Shown: in pieces, positions 1-5,782 of the stretch
Layout: the number at the start of each line of letters is the position of its first letter
Numbering within the stretch: position 1 is the first letter of the stretch
Translations under genes and position numbers: made by a program
NCBI GenBank assembly: GCA_029974875.1
Contig: JARKQP010000422.1
Span: 1-6,358, forward strand
Direction: 5' to 3'
DNA from: Mobilitalea sp.
GTDB taxonomy: Bacteria; Bacillota_A; Clostridia; Lachnospirales; Lachnospiraceae
Length of the DNA stretch: 6,358 nucleotides
The notes under the pieces: model-generated
Database searches by the model: none
Told to the model about the DNA's origin: nothing
Seen by the model: only the letters and a program-made list of their open reading frames with translations

Positions 1-48
1 GCAATCAGTCACCGCAGTTGGCGAGTAATGATAATAGGAGGTGCCAAG
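1..48 (+). promoter_or_regulatory. 5' untranslated end of the rplU message, possibly the tail of an L21 leader RNA
   Basis: These bases precede the L21 start codon and end in a strong ribosome binding site, AGGAGGTG at 37-44. No promoter is visible because the window starts too close to the gene. In many Firmicutes the rplU message begins with a conserved structured element, the L21 leader, thought to mediate autogenous control by L21. The GC-rich stretch at about 11-25 could be its 3' end, but too little is present to fold and I have not matched it to the family. An in-frame ATG at 28 lies upstream of the ribosome binding site and is not the likely start. Confidence 0.3.
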
Positions 49-357
49 ATGTACGCAATTATTGCAACTGGTGGAAAACAGTACAAGGTAGCGGAAGGCG
101 ATATCATTAAAGTTGAAAAGCTCGGAGTAGAAGGATCAGCTTATACTTTCGATCAAGTGCTTGCAGTGAACAAGGATGACAAATTAGTAGTAGGTGACCC
201 TACTGTAGCTAATGCAACTGTAGCAGCAACGATTGTTGAAGAAGGCAAGAACAAGAAGGTTATTGTCTACAGATACAAGAGAAAATCCGGATATCACAAG
301 AAGAATGGTCATAGACAGCCATATACCAAGGTAAAGATTGAAAAGATCAATGCGTAA
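49..357 (+). CDS. rplU: 50S ribosomal protein L21 (bL21)
   Basis: This is bL21, 102 residues, a primary 23S rRNA-binding protein of the large ribosomal subunit. The start [14 protein letters not shown] is the conserved L21 N-terminus, and the C-terminal part has the family's basic RNA-binding stretch with [17 protein letters not shown], followed by a TKVKI end. The length is normal for the family. The start is placed at ATG 49 because AGGAGG at 37-42 lies six bases before it and the homologous N-terminus begins there; an upstream in-frame ATG at 28 would add seven residues foreign to the family and has no ribosome binding site. It is the first gene of the rplU-prp-rpmA block and its stop lies 13 bases before prp, so the two are almost certainly cotranscribed. 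Confidence 0.97.
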   Translation: MYAIIATGGKQYKVAEGDIIKVEKLGVEGSAYTFDQVLAVNKDDKLVVGDPTVANATVAATIVEEGKNKKVIVYRYKRKSGYHKKNGHRQPYTKVKIEKINA

Positions 358-370
358 TAGGGAATGAGAT

Positions 371-703
371 ATGATAAACGTATCCATTTATAAAAATGCA
401 GAGAGTATGGTTACCGGCTTTAAGCTGGCAGGACATGCTGGTTTCTCCGAAGAAGGCAGCGATGTTGTATGTTCAGCGGTATCGGCTCTGGTAATCAATA
501 CAATTAATTCTATCGAGAACTTCACCTCGGACCAATTTGAGCTGGAAGAGGATGAGAAGACAGGAATGATGGAATTTCATGTGGCTTCACCGGTGAGCAG
601 CAATGCAAATCTTTTATTAAGCTCCCTGGCTTTAGGGCTTCAGGGTGTAGCGGATGAATATTCATCCAGGTATATTAAGATTAAACAGGTGAAAACTAAG
701 TAA
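371..703 (+). CDS. prp: Ribosomal-processing cysteine protease Prp
   Basis: This 110-residue protein belongs to the Prp (YsxB, DUF464) family. In Staphylococcus aureus Prp removes the N-terminal extension of ribosomal protein L27, a step needed for ribosome assembly. The catalytic pair is visible: His22 in the GHAGF motif and Cys34 in the segment SDVVCSAVSAL, at the spacing expected for the family. The rest fits the small alpha/beta fold, with a helical stretch after Cys34 and a second helix near residues 78-95. It sits between rplU and rpmA, the canonical place, and the L27 encoded 113 bases downstream carries the matching cleavage sequence. The upstream Shine-Dalgarno is only moderate (TAGGGA near 358-363), so translation may depend partly on the rplU stop 13 bases earlier. 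Function is known from the family; activity here is inferred. Confidence 0.95.
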   Translation: MINVSIYKNAESMVTGFKLAGHAGFSEEGSDVVCSAVSALVINTINSIENFTSDQFELEEDEKTGMMEFHVASPVSSNANLLLSSLALGLQGVADEYSSRYIKIKQVKTK

Positions 704-750
704 CTTAGGGTTATAGCAGATGATATAGATTCACTTGTAGGCAGGCAGGA

Positions 751-793
751 TGGTCAGCAGGCTGACAAAGATGATATTTGACCAGCTTGTCAA
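751..793 (+). promoter_or_regulatory. Competing inverted repeats between prp and rpmA
   Basis: The 113-base prp-rpmA gap has no gene but contains four related segments that can pair in two ways. Local hairpins are GTCAG/CTGAC (753-757 with 762-766, loop 4) and TTGAC/GTCAA (778-782 with 789-793, loop 6). Alternatives are TGGTCA/TGACCA (751-756 with 779-784) or TGACAA/TTGTCA (763-768 with 787-792). No T-run follows, so this is not an intrinsic terminator. The rpmA ribosome binding site, AGGAGGTG at 803-810, lies ten bases downstream. It could be an RNA processing or control element, or a relic; function is unknown. Confidence 0.35.
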
Positions 794-816
794 TTAGAAT
801 GTAGGAGGTGTAGGAC

Positions 817-1104
817 ATGTTAAGAATGAACCTTCAATTTTTCGCTCATAAAAAGGGTGTTGGTTCTACCAAGAATGGTAGAGATTCCGAATCCAAGAGA
901 TTGGGTGCAAAAAGAGCAGATGGTCAATTTGTTCTTGCAGGAAATATTCTTTACAGACAGCGCGGAACAAAGATTCATCCAGGCGTTAATGTAGGACGCG
1001 GCGGTGATGATACATTATTTGCTTTAGTTGACGGCGTTGTCAGGTTTGAACGTAAGGGTAGAGATAAGAAGCAAGCAAGTGTTTACCCAGTTGAAGCAAA
1101 ATAA
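817..1104 (+). CDS. rpmA: 50S ribosomal protein L27 precursor (bL27) with cleavable N-terminus
   Basis: This is bL27, 95 residues, which reaches toward the peptidyl-transferase centre of the large subunit. The body is typical: [21 protein letters not shown] followed by [13 protein letters not shown] and a GGDDTLFAL segment. The N-terminus is the Firmicute type: MLRMNLQFF precedes AHKKG. By analogy with S. aureus, Prp would cut between Phe9 and Ala10, exposing the mature end that contacts tRNA. That prediction is supported by the prp gene immediately upstream. The start is firm: AGGAGGTG at 803-810 is six bases before ATG 817. An intrinsic terminator follows 17 bases after the stop, so the L21-Prp-L27 unit ends here and obgE has its own transcription start or depends on readthrough. 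Confidence 0.97.
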   Translation: MLRMNLQFFAHKKGVGSTKNGRDSESKRLGAKRADGQFVLAGNILYRQRGTKIHPGVNVGRGGDDTLFALVDGVVRFERKGRDKKQASVYPVEAK

Positions 1105-1121
1105 TTATAGCATTCGTTGAT

Positions 1122-1161
1122 AACCCCAAATTCTCGAGTGATCCTGAATTTGGGGTTTTTT
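1122..1161 (+). terminator. Rho-independent terminator of the rplU-prp-rpmA unit
   Basis: A perfect 12-bp stem, AACCCCAAATTC at 1122-1133 with GAATTTGGGGTT at 1146-1157, encloses a 12-base loop and runs into six T residues at 1156-1161. This is a classical intrinsic terminator 17 bases after the rpmA stop codon. Confidence 0.93.
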
Positions 1162-1164
1162 ATG

Positions 1165-1291
1165 ACGGTTAAGATTCGTTGTAAAATCTGGAAAGCAAAG
1201 GGGTGCCAGAAACCGTTGCTGTATCCTGTAAATTTGTGGTATCCCGCAGCATAGTGAAAATTTAGTGGATTTTATAAGGAATCTTAGCCGT
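1165..1291. repeat. 127-bp element bounded by long imperfect inverted repeats
   Basis: The arms 1165-1190 and 1266-1291 are inverted copies 26 positions long. Read as RNA they give 21 Watson-Crick pairs, four G-U pairs and one G-G mismatch (1178/1278). The outer 13 positions (ACGGTTAAGATTC with GAATCTTAGCCGT) differ by a single wobble. The 75-base interior can make further short stems, such as TAAATTT at 1229-1235 with AAATTTA at 1258-1264, and TGCTG at 1217-1221 with CAGCA at 1247-1251. It lies between the rpmA terminator and the predicted obgE promoter. It could be a small non-autonomous mobile element, a structured RNA made by readthrough, or an interspersed repeat. No clear target duplication flanks it: a TA occurs on both sides but the ends are not symmetric around it. 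Confidence 0.55.
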
Positions 1292-1298
1292 AGGATAG

Positions 1299-1327
1299 TT
1301 GTATTTGTGAAAAAATCTTATTATAAT
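1299..1327 (+). promoter_or_regulatory. Predicted sigma-A promoter for obgE and downstream genes
   Basis: A -35 box TTGTAT at 1299-1304 is separated by exactly 17 bases from a perfect -10 box TATAAT at 1322-1327. Transcription would begin near 1334, giving a leader of about 340 nt before the obgE start at 1674. The -10 box lies inside a perfect 14-bp palindrome, CTTATTATAATAAG at 1317-1330. The position fits, since a strong terminator separates this region from rpmA. The -35 matches the consensus at four of six positions. Confidence 0.65.
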
Positions 1328-1385
1328 AAGCATTGAAGCGAATGGTAATAATGATAATGTGAATTGTGGATCCGATTTGCAATGT

Positions 1386-1521
1386 TGAAAGCTTTGCAGC
1401 GGTAAAAGCTTTATAGTGATGAACGTTTTATAGTGGTGAAAGCTTTACAGTGATGAGGGTTTCATAGTAATGAAAGCTTTACAGTGGTGAATGCTTTATA
1501 ATGATGAAAGCTTTATCATGA
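1386..1521 (+). repeat. Eight tandem copies of a 17-bp repeat upstream of obgE
   Basis: Eight head-to-tail units of exactly 17 bases begin at 1386, 1403, 1420, 1437, 1454, 1471, 1488 and 1505. The consensus is TGAAAGCTTTAYAGTGR. Units 4 and 6 match it fully; units 1, 2, 3, 7 and 8 differ at a few positions; unit 5 is the most divergent. Each good unit contains the self-complementary AAAGCTTT, and unit 3 has AACGTT in its place, also palindromic. The array ends abruptly and AT-rich sequence follows. A 17-base period is not a multiple of three and stops occur in the frames, so it is not coding. There are no spacers, so it is not a CRISPR. It lies within the predicted obgE leader. Confidence 0.85.
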
Positions 1522-1584
1522 TAAGCAGTATAAATTTGTGATAATTAAGTTGATGTTAGAAAAGAATTATTCTAATTCTTAAGG

Positions 1585-1659
1585 CAATGGTAGAGCTGGA
1601 ACGGCTTCATAGGATTGTTCCAACTTCCAAGAGTTATTCCGGCTCTTGAGAAGCCATTG
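1585..1659 (+). promoter_or_regulatory. Structured 5' leader immediately upstream of obgE, with alternative folds
   Basis: A three-way junction can be drawn: outer stem CAATGG/CCATTG (1585-1590 with 1654-1659), then TGGAAC/GTTCCA (1597-1602 with 1617-1622) and CAAGAG/CTCTTG (1628-1633 with 1643-1648). Two other pairings compete: AGAGCTGG/CCGGCTCT (1592-1599 with 1639-1646, one wobble), which excludes both inner hairpins, and GGCTTC/GAAGCC (1603-1608 with 1650-1655), which breaks the outer stem. The ribosome binding site of obgE (GGGAAAGG, 1659-1666) begins at the last base of the outer stem. No T-run is present, so any control would more likely act on translation. I do not recognise a known riboswitch class. 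All folds were drawn by eye. Confidence 0.45.
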
Positions 1660-1673
1660 GGAAAGGTGTGTAT

Positions 1674-2957
1674 ATGTTTGCAGATAGAGCGGAAATTCAT
1701 ATCAGATCCGGGAAAGGCGGCGATGGTCATGTCAGCTTCCGGAGGGAGATATATGTTCCGGCAGGCGGCCCGGACGGCGGTGACGGCGGAAGGGGCGGAG
1801 ACCTGATATTTGAGGTGGATGAGGGGCTGAATACCCTGTCAGACTTTCGGTATATCAGGAAATACAGTGCGAAGGATGGGGAAAATGGCGGCAATAAGCG
1901 CTGTACCGGCAAGGACGGAGAAGATGTAGTAGTTAAGGTACCACCGGGAACTGTAATCCGTGAAAAGGAGACAGGAAAAGTTGTTGTGGATATGTCCCAT
2001 GGCCATACAAGGGAAGTGATCCTAAAGGGTGGCAGAGGAGGAAAGGGTAACCAGCATTATGCAACAGCTACCATGCAGGTTCCTAGGTATGCACAGCCGG
2101 GACAGAAGGCACAGGAAATGGATGTTATCCTTGAGCTTAAGGTAATTGCTGATGTTGGTCTGGTGGGCTTCCCCAATGTAGGAAAGTCAACCTTATTGTC
2201 CCGCGTAACAAATGCCAGACCGAAGATTGGAAACTACCATTTTACAACACTTAGCCCGAACCTTGGGGTGGTAGACCTGGAGGGAGGCGGTTTTGTTATC
2301 GCTGATATTCCGGGACTGATTGAGGGCGCTTCAGAAGGACTTGGCCTTGGGCATGAATTCCTGCGCCACATAGAGCGTACCAAGGTAATTGTTCATCTGG
2401 TGGATGCGGCCTCTACGGAAGGAAGAGATCCAATCCAGGATATTAATTTAATCAATGATGAGCTGGAGGCTTATAATACGGAGCTGGCAAAGCGTCCCCA
2501 GGTCATTGCGGCAAATAAAACGGATGTACTCCCGGAGGATGAAGCGGAGGAGGTTGTAAAAAGAATAAAAGAAACCTTTGAACCAAAGGGAATCCCGGTC
2601 TTTGCAATCTCTGCAGTCAGCGGCAAGGGAATGAAGGAGCTGCTCTATCATGTAAAGGGGATGCTAAATGGACTGAACCAGGAGCCCGTCGTATTCGAGA
2701 AGGAATTCTTCCCTGAGGATATGGCACAGTCCACATTGCCTTATGAGGTATGGCAGGAGGAAGAGCACACATTTGTTGTAGAAGGTCCCCGGATCGAGCG
2801 GATGCTGGGCTATACGAACTTAGACTCAGAAAAGGGCTTTGGGTTCTTCCAGAATTTCTTAAGGACCAATGGTATCCTGGAACAATTGGAGCAGGCAGGA
2901 ATCCAGGAAGGCGATACCGTAAGAATGTACGGTTTACAGTTTGATTATTATAAATAA
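1674..2957 (+). CDS. obgE: Obg-family GTPase (CgtA/ObgE)
   Basis: This is an essential, ribosome-associated GTPase that acts in 50S assembly and links it to stress and growth signals such as ppGpp. The 427-residue protein has the full three-domain layout. The glycine-rich Obg fold covers about residues 1-158 (SGKGGDGHVSFRRE, AGGPDGGDGGRGGD). The G domain has G1 GFPNVGKST at 165-173, switch TT at 191-192, G3 DIPG at 211-214, G4 NKTD at 281-284 and G5 SAVSG at 313-317. The C-terminal OCT domain spans about 335-427 and ends in LQFDYYK. The start is placed at ATG 1674, seven bases after GGGAAAGG (1659-1666), giving the conserved MFADR opening; an in-frame GTG at 1668 lies only one base after that site. 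All GTP-binding residues are intact. It is preceded by an unusual repeat-rich leader and followed 28 bases later by yhbY. Confidence 0.97.
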   Translation: MFADRAEIHIRSGKGGDGHVSFRREIYVPAGGPDGGDGGRGGDLIFEVDEGLNTLSDFRYIRKYSAKDGENGGNKRCTGKDGEDVVVKVPPGTVIREKETGKVVVDMSHGHTREVILKGGRGGKGNQHYATATMQVPRYAQPGQKAQEMDVILELKVIADVGLVGFPNVGKSTLLSRVTNARPKIGNYHFTTLSPNLGVVDLEGGGFVIADIPGLIEGASEGLGLGHEFLRHIERTKVIVHLVDAASTEGRDPIQDINLINDELEAYNTELAKRPQVIAANKTDVLPEDEAEEVVKRIKETFEPKGIPVFAISAVSGKGMKELLYHVKGMLNGLNQEPVVFEKEFFPEDMAQSTLPYEVWQEEEHTFVVEGPRIERMLGYTNLDSEKGFGFFQNFLRTNGILEQLEQAGIQEGDTVRMYGLQFDYYK

Positions 2958-2985
2958 TAACTGAGCACAGGAAAGGAGTTTACAG

Positions 2986-3297
2986 ATGACAACGAAGCAA
3001 AGGGCATATTTAAAAGGTCTTGCTATGACGATAGACCCTATTTATCAGATCGGCAAATCCTCCTTGACTCCGGAATTAACCCAAGGTGTTGATGAGGCAT
3101 TGGAGGCAAGGGAGTTAATAAAGATAGGAGTATTAAAAAATTGTATGGATGACCCGAAGGAGCTGGCAGGAATTTTGGCTGAGCGCACACATTCCGAGGT
3201 AGTCCAGGTGATTGGAAAGAAGATTGTCTTGTACAGGGAATCAAAGGATAAAAAGAAGATTGAGCTCCCTAAAGAAAAGAAAGTAAAATCAAAATAA
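2986..3297 (+). CDS. yhbY: YhbY-family CRM-domain RNA-binding protein
   Basis: This 103-residue protein is a single CRM (chloroplast RNA splicing and ribosome maturation) domain. Family members bind RNA and associate with pre-50S ribosomal particles. Typical features are the opening TTKQRAYLKGLA, the GxxG-type loop GKSS at 23-26 within the segment YQIGKSSLTPEL, the strand LIKIGVLKNC at 44-53, and QVIGKKIVLYR at 74-84. After about residue 85 it ends in a lysine-rich tail that probably adds nonspecific RNA affinity. The ribosome binding site AAAGGAG (2972-2978) is seven bases before the ATG. It lies 28 bases after obgE and 48 before nadD, the usual Firmicute arrangement, which supports a role in large-subunit assembly. 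Confidence 0.93.
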   Translation: MTTKQRAYLKGLAMTIDPIYQIGKSSLTPELTQGVDEALEARELIKIGVLKNCMDDPKELAGILAERTHSEVVQVIGKKIVLYRESKDKKKIELPKEKKVKSK

Positions 3298-3345
3298 GTA
3301 AGAAAAGTAAGATAAACATCAAAAATAAAAGTCACGGGTAAAAAT

Positions 3346-3969
3346 ATGAAAAAGATTGGAATCATGGGCGGAACCTTTAATCCGATTCATTTTGGACATT
3401 TGTTCCTGGCGGAAAATGCATATGAGCAGCTTTGCCTAGACCGGGTGCTATTTATCCCCTCGAAGAACCCTCCCCATAAAGATAAGCCTGAGGACATAAC
3501 GGAGCAGCAGCGGGTGGACATGATACGGCTGGCAATCAAGGGGAACCCTCATTTTGAATTGTCTACGATTGAGCTGGAACGGGACGGAATGACCTACACA
3601 GCTGATACTATGTCTATTTTAAAAATGCAGAATCCGGATACGGACTATTACTTTATTGTAGGGGCAGATTCTCTTTTTATGATGCATAAATGGTACCAGC
3701 CCCAGGTTATATTTGACAGCTGCACCATTGCTGCCGCCAACAGGGATCATGGTGACCAGGAGGCATTGGCAAAGCAGGTGGAGCTGCTGAAGCAGCAGTT
3801 TAACGCAAATATTATATTGCTTAATATGCCTACAATGCAGGTATCCTCCTGTGATATCAGGGAACGGGTGGCTGAACGCAAATCAGTACGTTATTATTTG
3901 CCGGGCGAAGTACTTGACTATATTGAAATCCAGCGCTTATACAGCACGGCTTCGGAGGACGGGACGTGA
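3346..3969 (+). CDS. nadD: Nicotinate-nucleotide adenylyltransferase
   Basis: NadD transfers AMP from ATP to nicotinate mononucleotide, giving deamido-NAD in the cytoplasm, an essential step of both de novo and salvage NAD synthesis. The 207-residue protein has the nucleotidyltransferase signature GGTFNPIHFGH at 8-18, with the HxGH motif at His15-His18. Further family features are PPHK at 42-45, YTADT at 84-88, VGADSL at 105-110, and the C-terminal phosphate-binding segment SSCDIRERV at 167-175. Length is normal. The ribosome binding site is weak: only GGGT at 3336-3339 precedes the ATG, so expression may be modest or rely on ribosomes arriving from yhbY 48 bases upstream. Its end overlaps or abuts yqeK, indicating translational coupling. 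Confidence 0.96.
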   Translation: MKKIGIMGGTFNPIHFGHLFLAENAYEQLCLDRVLFIPSKNPPHKDKPEDITEQQRVDMIRLAIKGNPHFELSTIELERDGMTYTADTMSILKMQNPDTDYYFIVGADSLFMMHKWYQPQVIFDSCTIAAANRDHGDQEALAKQVELLKQQFNANIILLNMPTMQVSSCDIRERVAERKSVRYYLPGEVLDYIEIQRLYSTASEDGT

Positions 3970-4568
3970 TGGAGCTTGATGGGATCAGGGAAAGCCTGAA
4001 AAAGCGGTTAAAGGAAAAACGTTATTTACACAGCGTCGGAGTGGAGGAGGTTGCCTGTGATATGGCACTCCTGTATGGCTGTGATATGGAAAAGGCCGGG
4101 ATAGCTGGAATCCTGCATGACTGTGCAAAGTATCTTACAGGCCAGCAGCTGCTGGAGGAATGCGTGAAATACCATATTCCCGTCACGGATATCGAAAGAA
4201 AATGCCCTCATTTACTCCATGCAAAGGTAGGCGCTTTATATGCGCAGATCAAATATGGTGTCCAGGACAAGGAGATCATCAGTGCGATTACCTACCATAC
4301 GACAGGACGCCCGGCTATGGGGCTATTAGAAAAGATTATTTTTACGGCAGATTACATTGAGCCATACCGTAAGCCACTTCCGGGAATTTGGGGGATACGG
4401 GAGATGGCATATTCCGATTTGGATAAAGCCGTGGAGATGGTATTAGAAAATATGTTGGATTATCTGCAGGAGAGCGGTGGGGATATTGATGCTCTGACCT
4501 TTGAAACATACCAGTATTACCGGGAGCAAAACCTGTTCCGGCAGCCGGATGAAGGCGGCTTAGGGTAG
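3969..4568 (+). CDS. yqeK: HD-domain hydrolase YqeK, predicted symmetrical Ap4A hydrolase
   Basis: The 199-residue protein belongs to the YqeK family of HD-domain metalloenzymes. A studied member splits diadenosine tetraphosphate (Ap4A) symmetrically into two ADP. Metal-binding and catalytic candidates are His21 (YLHSVGV), the HD pair His50-Asp51 (GILHDCAKYL), His84, His110 (TYHTTGRP), and Asp128 in TADYIEP, the expected order. ATG 3969 shares its A with the nadD stop (TGATG), and GGAGG at 3954-3958 lies ten bases before it. A GTG at 3966 is in frame, seven bases from the same site, and would add one residue; the choice is uncertain. Coupling to nadD is common in Firmicutes and puts dinucleotide clearance beside NAD synthesis. 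Function is by family. Confidence 0.92.
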   Translation: MELDGIRESLKKRLKEKRYLHSVGVEEVACDMALLYGCDMEKAGIAGILHDCAKYLTGQQLLEECVKYHIPVTDIERKCPHLLHAKVGALYAQIKYGVQDKEIISAITYHTTGRPAMGLLEKIIFTADYIEPYRKPLPGIWGIREMAYSDLDKAVEMVLENMLDYLQESGGDIDALTFETYQYYREQNLFRQPDEGGLG

Positions 4569-4618
4569 TGTTATTATAATACCGGACTTTAGGAAAAAAG
4601 AAATGAAAGGGGATTGTT

Positions 4619-4975
4619 ATGGACGAATCAAAGAAAATGGTTAAATTGGCATATGAAGCCTTAGAAGAGAAAAAGGGTGAGGATATTCAGGTTATCGAGA
4701 TCAAGGATATCTCCATTATTGCGGACTATTTTATCATTGCAAATGGTACAAACTCTTCACAGGTAGACGCCCTGGTGAACTCTGTATCGGAAACACTTGG
4801 CAGGAACGGCTTTGAGCCAAAGAGAATCGAAGGAGTGCGTTCTGCCAGCTGGATTCTGATGGATTACGGCGATGTGGTCGTACATGTATTTTCTAAGGAA
4901 GACCGCCTGTTTTATAACCTTGAGCGTATTTGGAGGGACGGAAACTTAGTGTCCAAGGAGCAGTTGGAGGATTAA
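4619..4975 (+). CDS. rsfS: Ribosomal silencing factor RsfS
   Basis: RsfS binds ribosomal protein L14 on the large subunit and blocks joining of 30S and 50S, lowering translation in starvation or stationary phase. The 118-residue protein is full length with the family landmarks: ADYFIIANGTNSSQVDAL at 35-52, the segment SASWILMDYGDVVVHVF at 75-91, and FYNLERIWRDG at 98-108. The ribosome binding site is AAAGGGGA (4606-4613), five bases before the ATG. It follows yqeK after 50 bases; the LytR-family gene found between yqeK and rsfS in some relatives is absent. A terminator follows 92 bases downstream, so it is the last gene of the obgE cluster, placing an assembly GTPase and a subunit-joining inhibitor in one probable operon. 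Confidence 0.95.
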   Translation: MDESKKMVKLAYEALEEKKGEDIQVIEIKDISIIADYFIIANGTNSSQVDALVNSVSETLGRNGFEPKRIEGVRSASWILMDYGDVVVHVFSKEDRLFYNLERIWRDGNLVSKEQLED

Positions 4976-5067
4976 TTAGGCTGAGAAAATTTATGATGCA
5001 TTCCAGAAAAGGCAGAATAGAAAAGCAGATAAGATCCAAGAAAAAATGGTGTAAAAGTGAATAAAAG

Positions 5068-5118
5068 AACTCCCTAGCTGAAAAATTGAGAAAAAAATTA
5101 ATCAGAGGGAGTTTTTTT
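5068..5118. terminator. Intrinsic terminator after rsfS, probably bidirectional with tetR
   Basis: AACTCCCT (5068-5075) pairs with AGGGAGTT (5106-5113), and the stem continues past a two-base bulge as CTGA/TCAG (5078-5081 with 5102-5105), around a 20-base A-rich loop. Seven T residues (5112-5118) follow on the plus strand. On the minus strand the hairpin is followed by a shorter T-rich stretch (5066-5061), so it may also end tetR transcription. The sites of rsfS and tetR converge here. Confidence 0.85.
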
Positions 5119-5139
5119 ATGAAAAAAGCACCGGAAAAT

Positions 5140-5757
5140 CTACCTTCCCAATAATCCCTGTATCCCAAAAATGAAAAAGTCGCACATTTTACACACATAA
5201 AAGTGGGCTTCATCCCGGCCCATTCTGTGCGATAACGGTTCAAATAAACCGGCATAGAAAGAATGTGTCAACATATGGAGGAGCTTCATCATGGCTTCAA
5301 AATTCGGAACATGGATATTTTTTTCTTTATGGTATTCTTCTATATGCCTGCAATTTATTATCGTGAGCTGTTCTATGAAACCGGAATAACGGGTTCCTTC
5401 CGAGCATCTTAAAATCAATTCAAATTCATCTACATGGTCATATACAAAATCAATCATTTGAATATAGATTTTGATAGAATCAGAAGAAAATTCAGGTGCG
5501 TCGGTGGCTTTCGCCTGCTCCTCCCAAAAGACATTGCCCGAGTCCTGAAAAAAATCCAGAAACTCATCAACAACAGGTTCTACAATAGCAGCAAAGAGCC
5601 CTTCTTTATCTGCAAATCGGGTATAAACCGCACGCGGACTTGTGTCCGCTTTTTTTGCGATATCCCGAATGGATGCATTTTGAAAGCCTTTATCTAAAAA
5701 TTCTTCCTTGGCACAATCCAACAGTCGTGCAGAAACTCCAGCTATTATTTTAGCCAT
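5140..5757 (-). CDS. TetR/AcrR-family transcriptional repressor
   Basis: This 205-residue protein has the TetR-type N-terminal DNA-binding domain at about residues 8-55. The helix-turn-helix runs through ASIRDIAKKADTSPRAVYTRF (28-48), followed by the family hallmark ADKEGLFAAIV. The rest is an all-helical ligand-binding and dimerisation domain with no motif that names the inducer; Cys and His residues near the C-terminus are unremarkable. The start ATG has AGGAGG eleven bases upstream (5769-5774), a rather long spacing. It diverges from an ABC exporter gene, the classic arrangement of a local repressor controlling efflux. Its promoter and that of the transporter each overlap a copy of the same palindromic motif, pointing to autorepression and co-repression. 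The ligand is unknown. Confidence 0.93.
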   Translation of the reverse strand: MAKIIAGVSARLLDCAKEEFLDKGFQNASIRDIAKKADTSPRAVYTRFADKEGLFAAIVEPVVDEFLDFFQDSGNVFWEEQAKATDAPEFSSDSIKIYIQMIDFVYDHVDEFELILRCSEGTRYSGFIEQLTIINCRHIEEYHKEKNIHVPNFEAMMKLLHMLTHSFYAGLFEPLSHRMGRDEAHFYVCKMCDFFIFGIQGLLGR

Positions 5758-5782
5758 AGATCCTAGAACCTCCTATCCAGAT

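Noticed and set aside
28..357. Extended rplU start at ATG 28, adding seven residues
   Set aside because: It lies upstream of the AGGAGG site, has no ribosome binding site of its own, and the conserved L21 N-terminus begins at ATG 49.
1162..1254. A 30-codon open frame starting in the tail of the rpmA terminator
   Set aside because: The ATG lies just after the terminator T-run, the GGGG before it is part of the terminator stem, and the frame runs through one arm of the inverted repeat; the peptide resembles nothing I know.
1386..1521. CRISPR array
   Set aside because: The 17-bp units abut with no spacers between them and no cas genes are near.
1550..1576. A second promoter closer to obgE (TTGATG with TCTAAT)
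   Set aside because: The spacer is only 15 bases and the -10 is poor compared with the promoter at 1299-1327.
1562..1580. AAGAATT/AATTCTT hairpin as terminator or attenuator
   Set aside because: Seven mostly A-T pairs with no T-run after it; too weak to interpret.
1615..1806. A 63-codon plus-strand frame over the obgE start
   Set aside because: It begins inside the structured leader without a ribosome binding site and runs through the glycine-rich Obg fold in the wrong frame.
4575..4580. TATAAT between yqeK and rsfS as an rsfS promoter
   Set aside because: No -35-like hexamer is found at 16-18 bases upstream; cotranscription with yqeK is simpler.
4993..5064. A 23-codon basic open frame after rsfS
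   Set aside because: Only a weak Shine-Dalgarno, composition typical of A-rich non-coding sequence, and it ends against the terminator.
4893..5255. A minus-strand open frame of 120 codons between rsfS and tetR
   Set aside because: It overlaps both rsfS and tetR in other frames and crosses the terminator, so it is a shadow frame.
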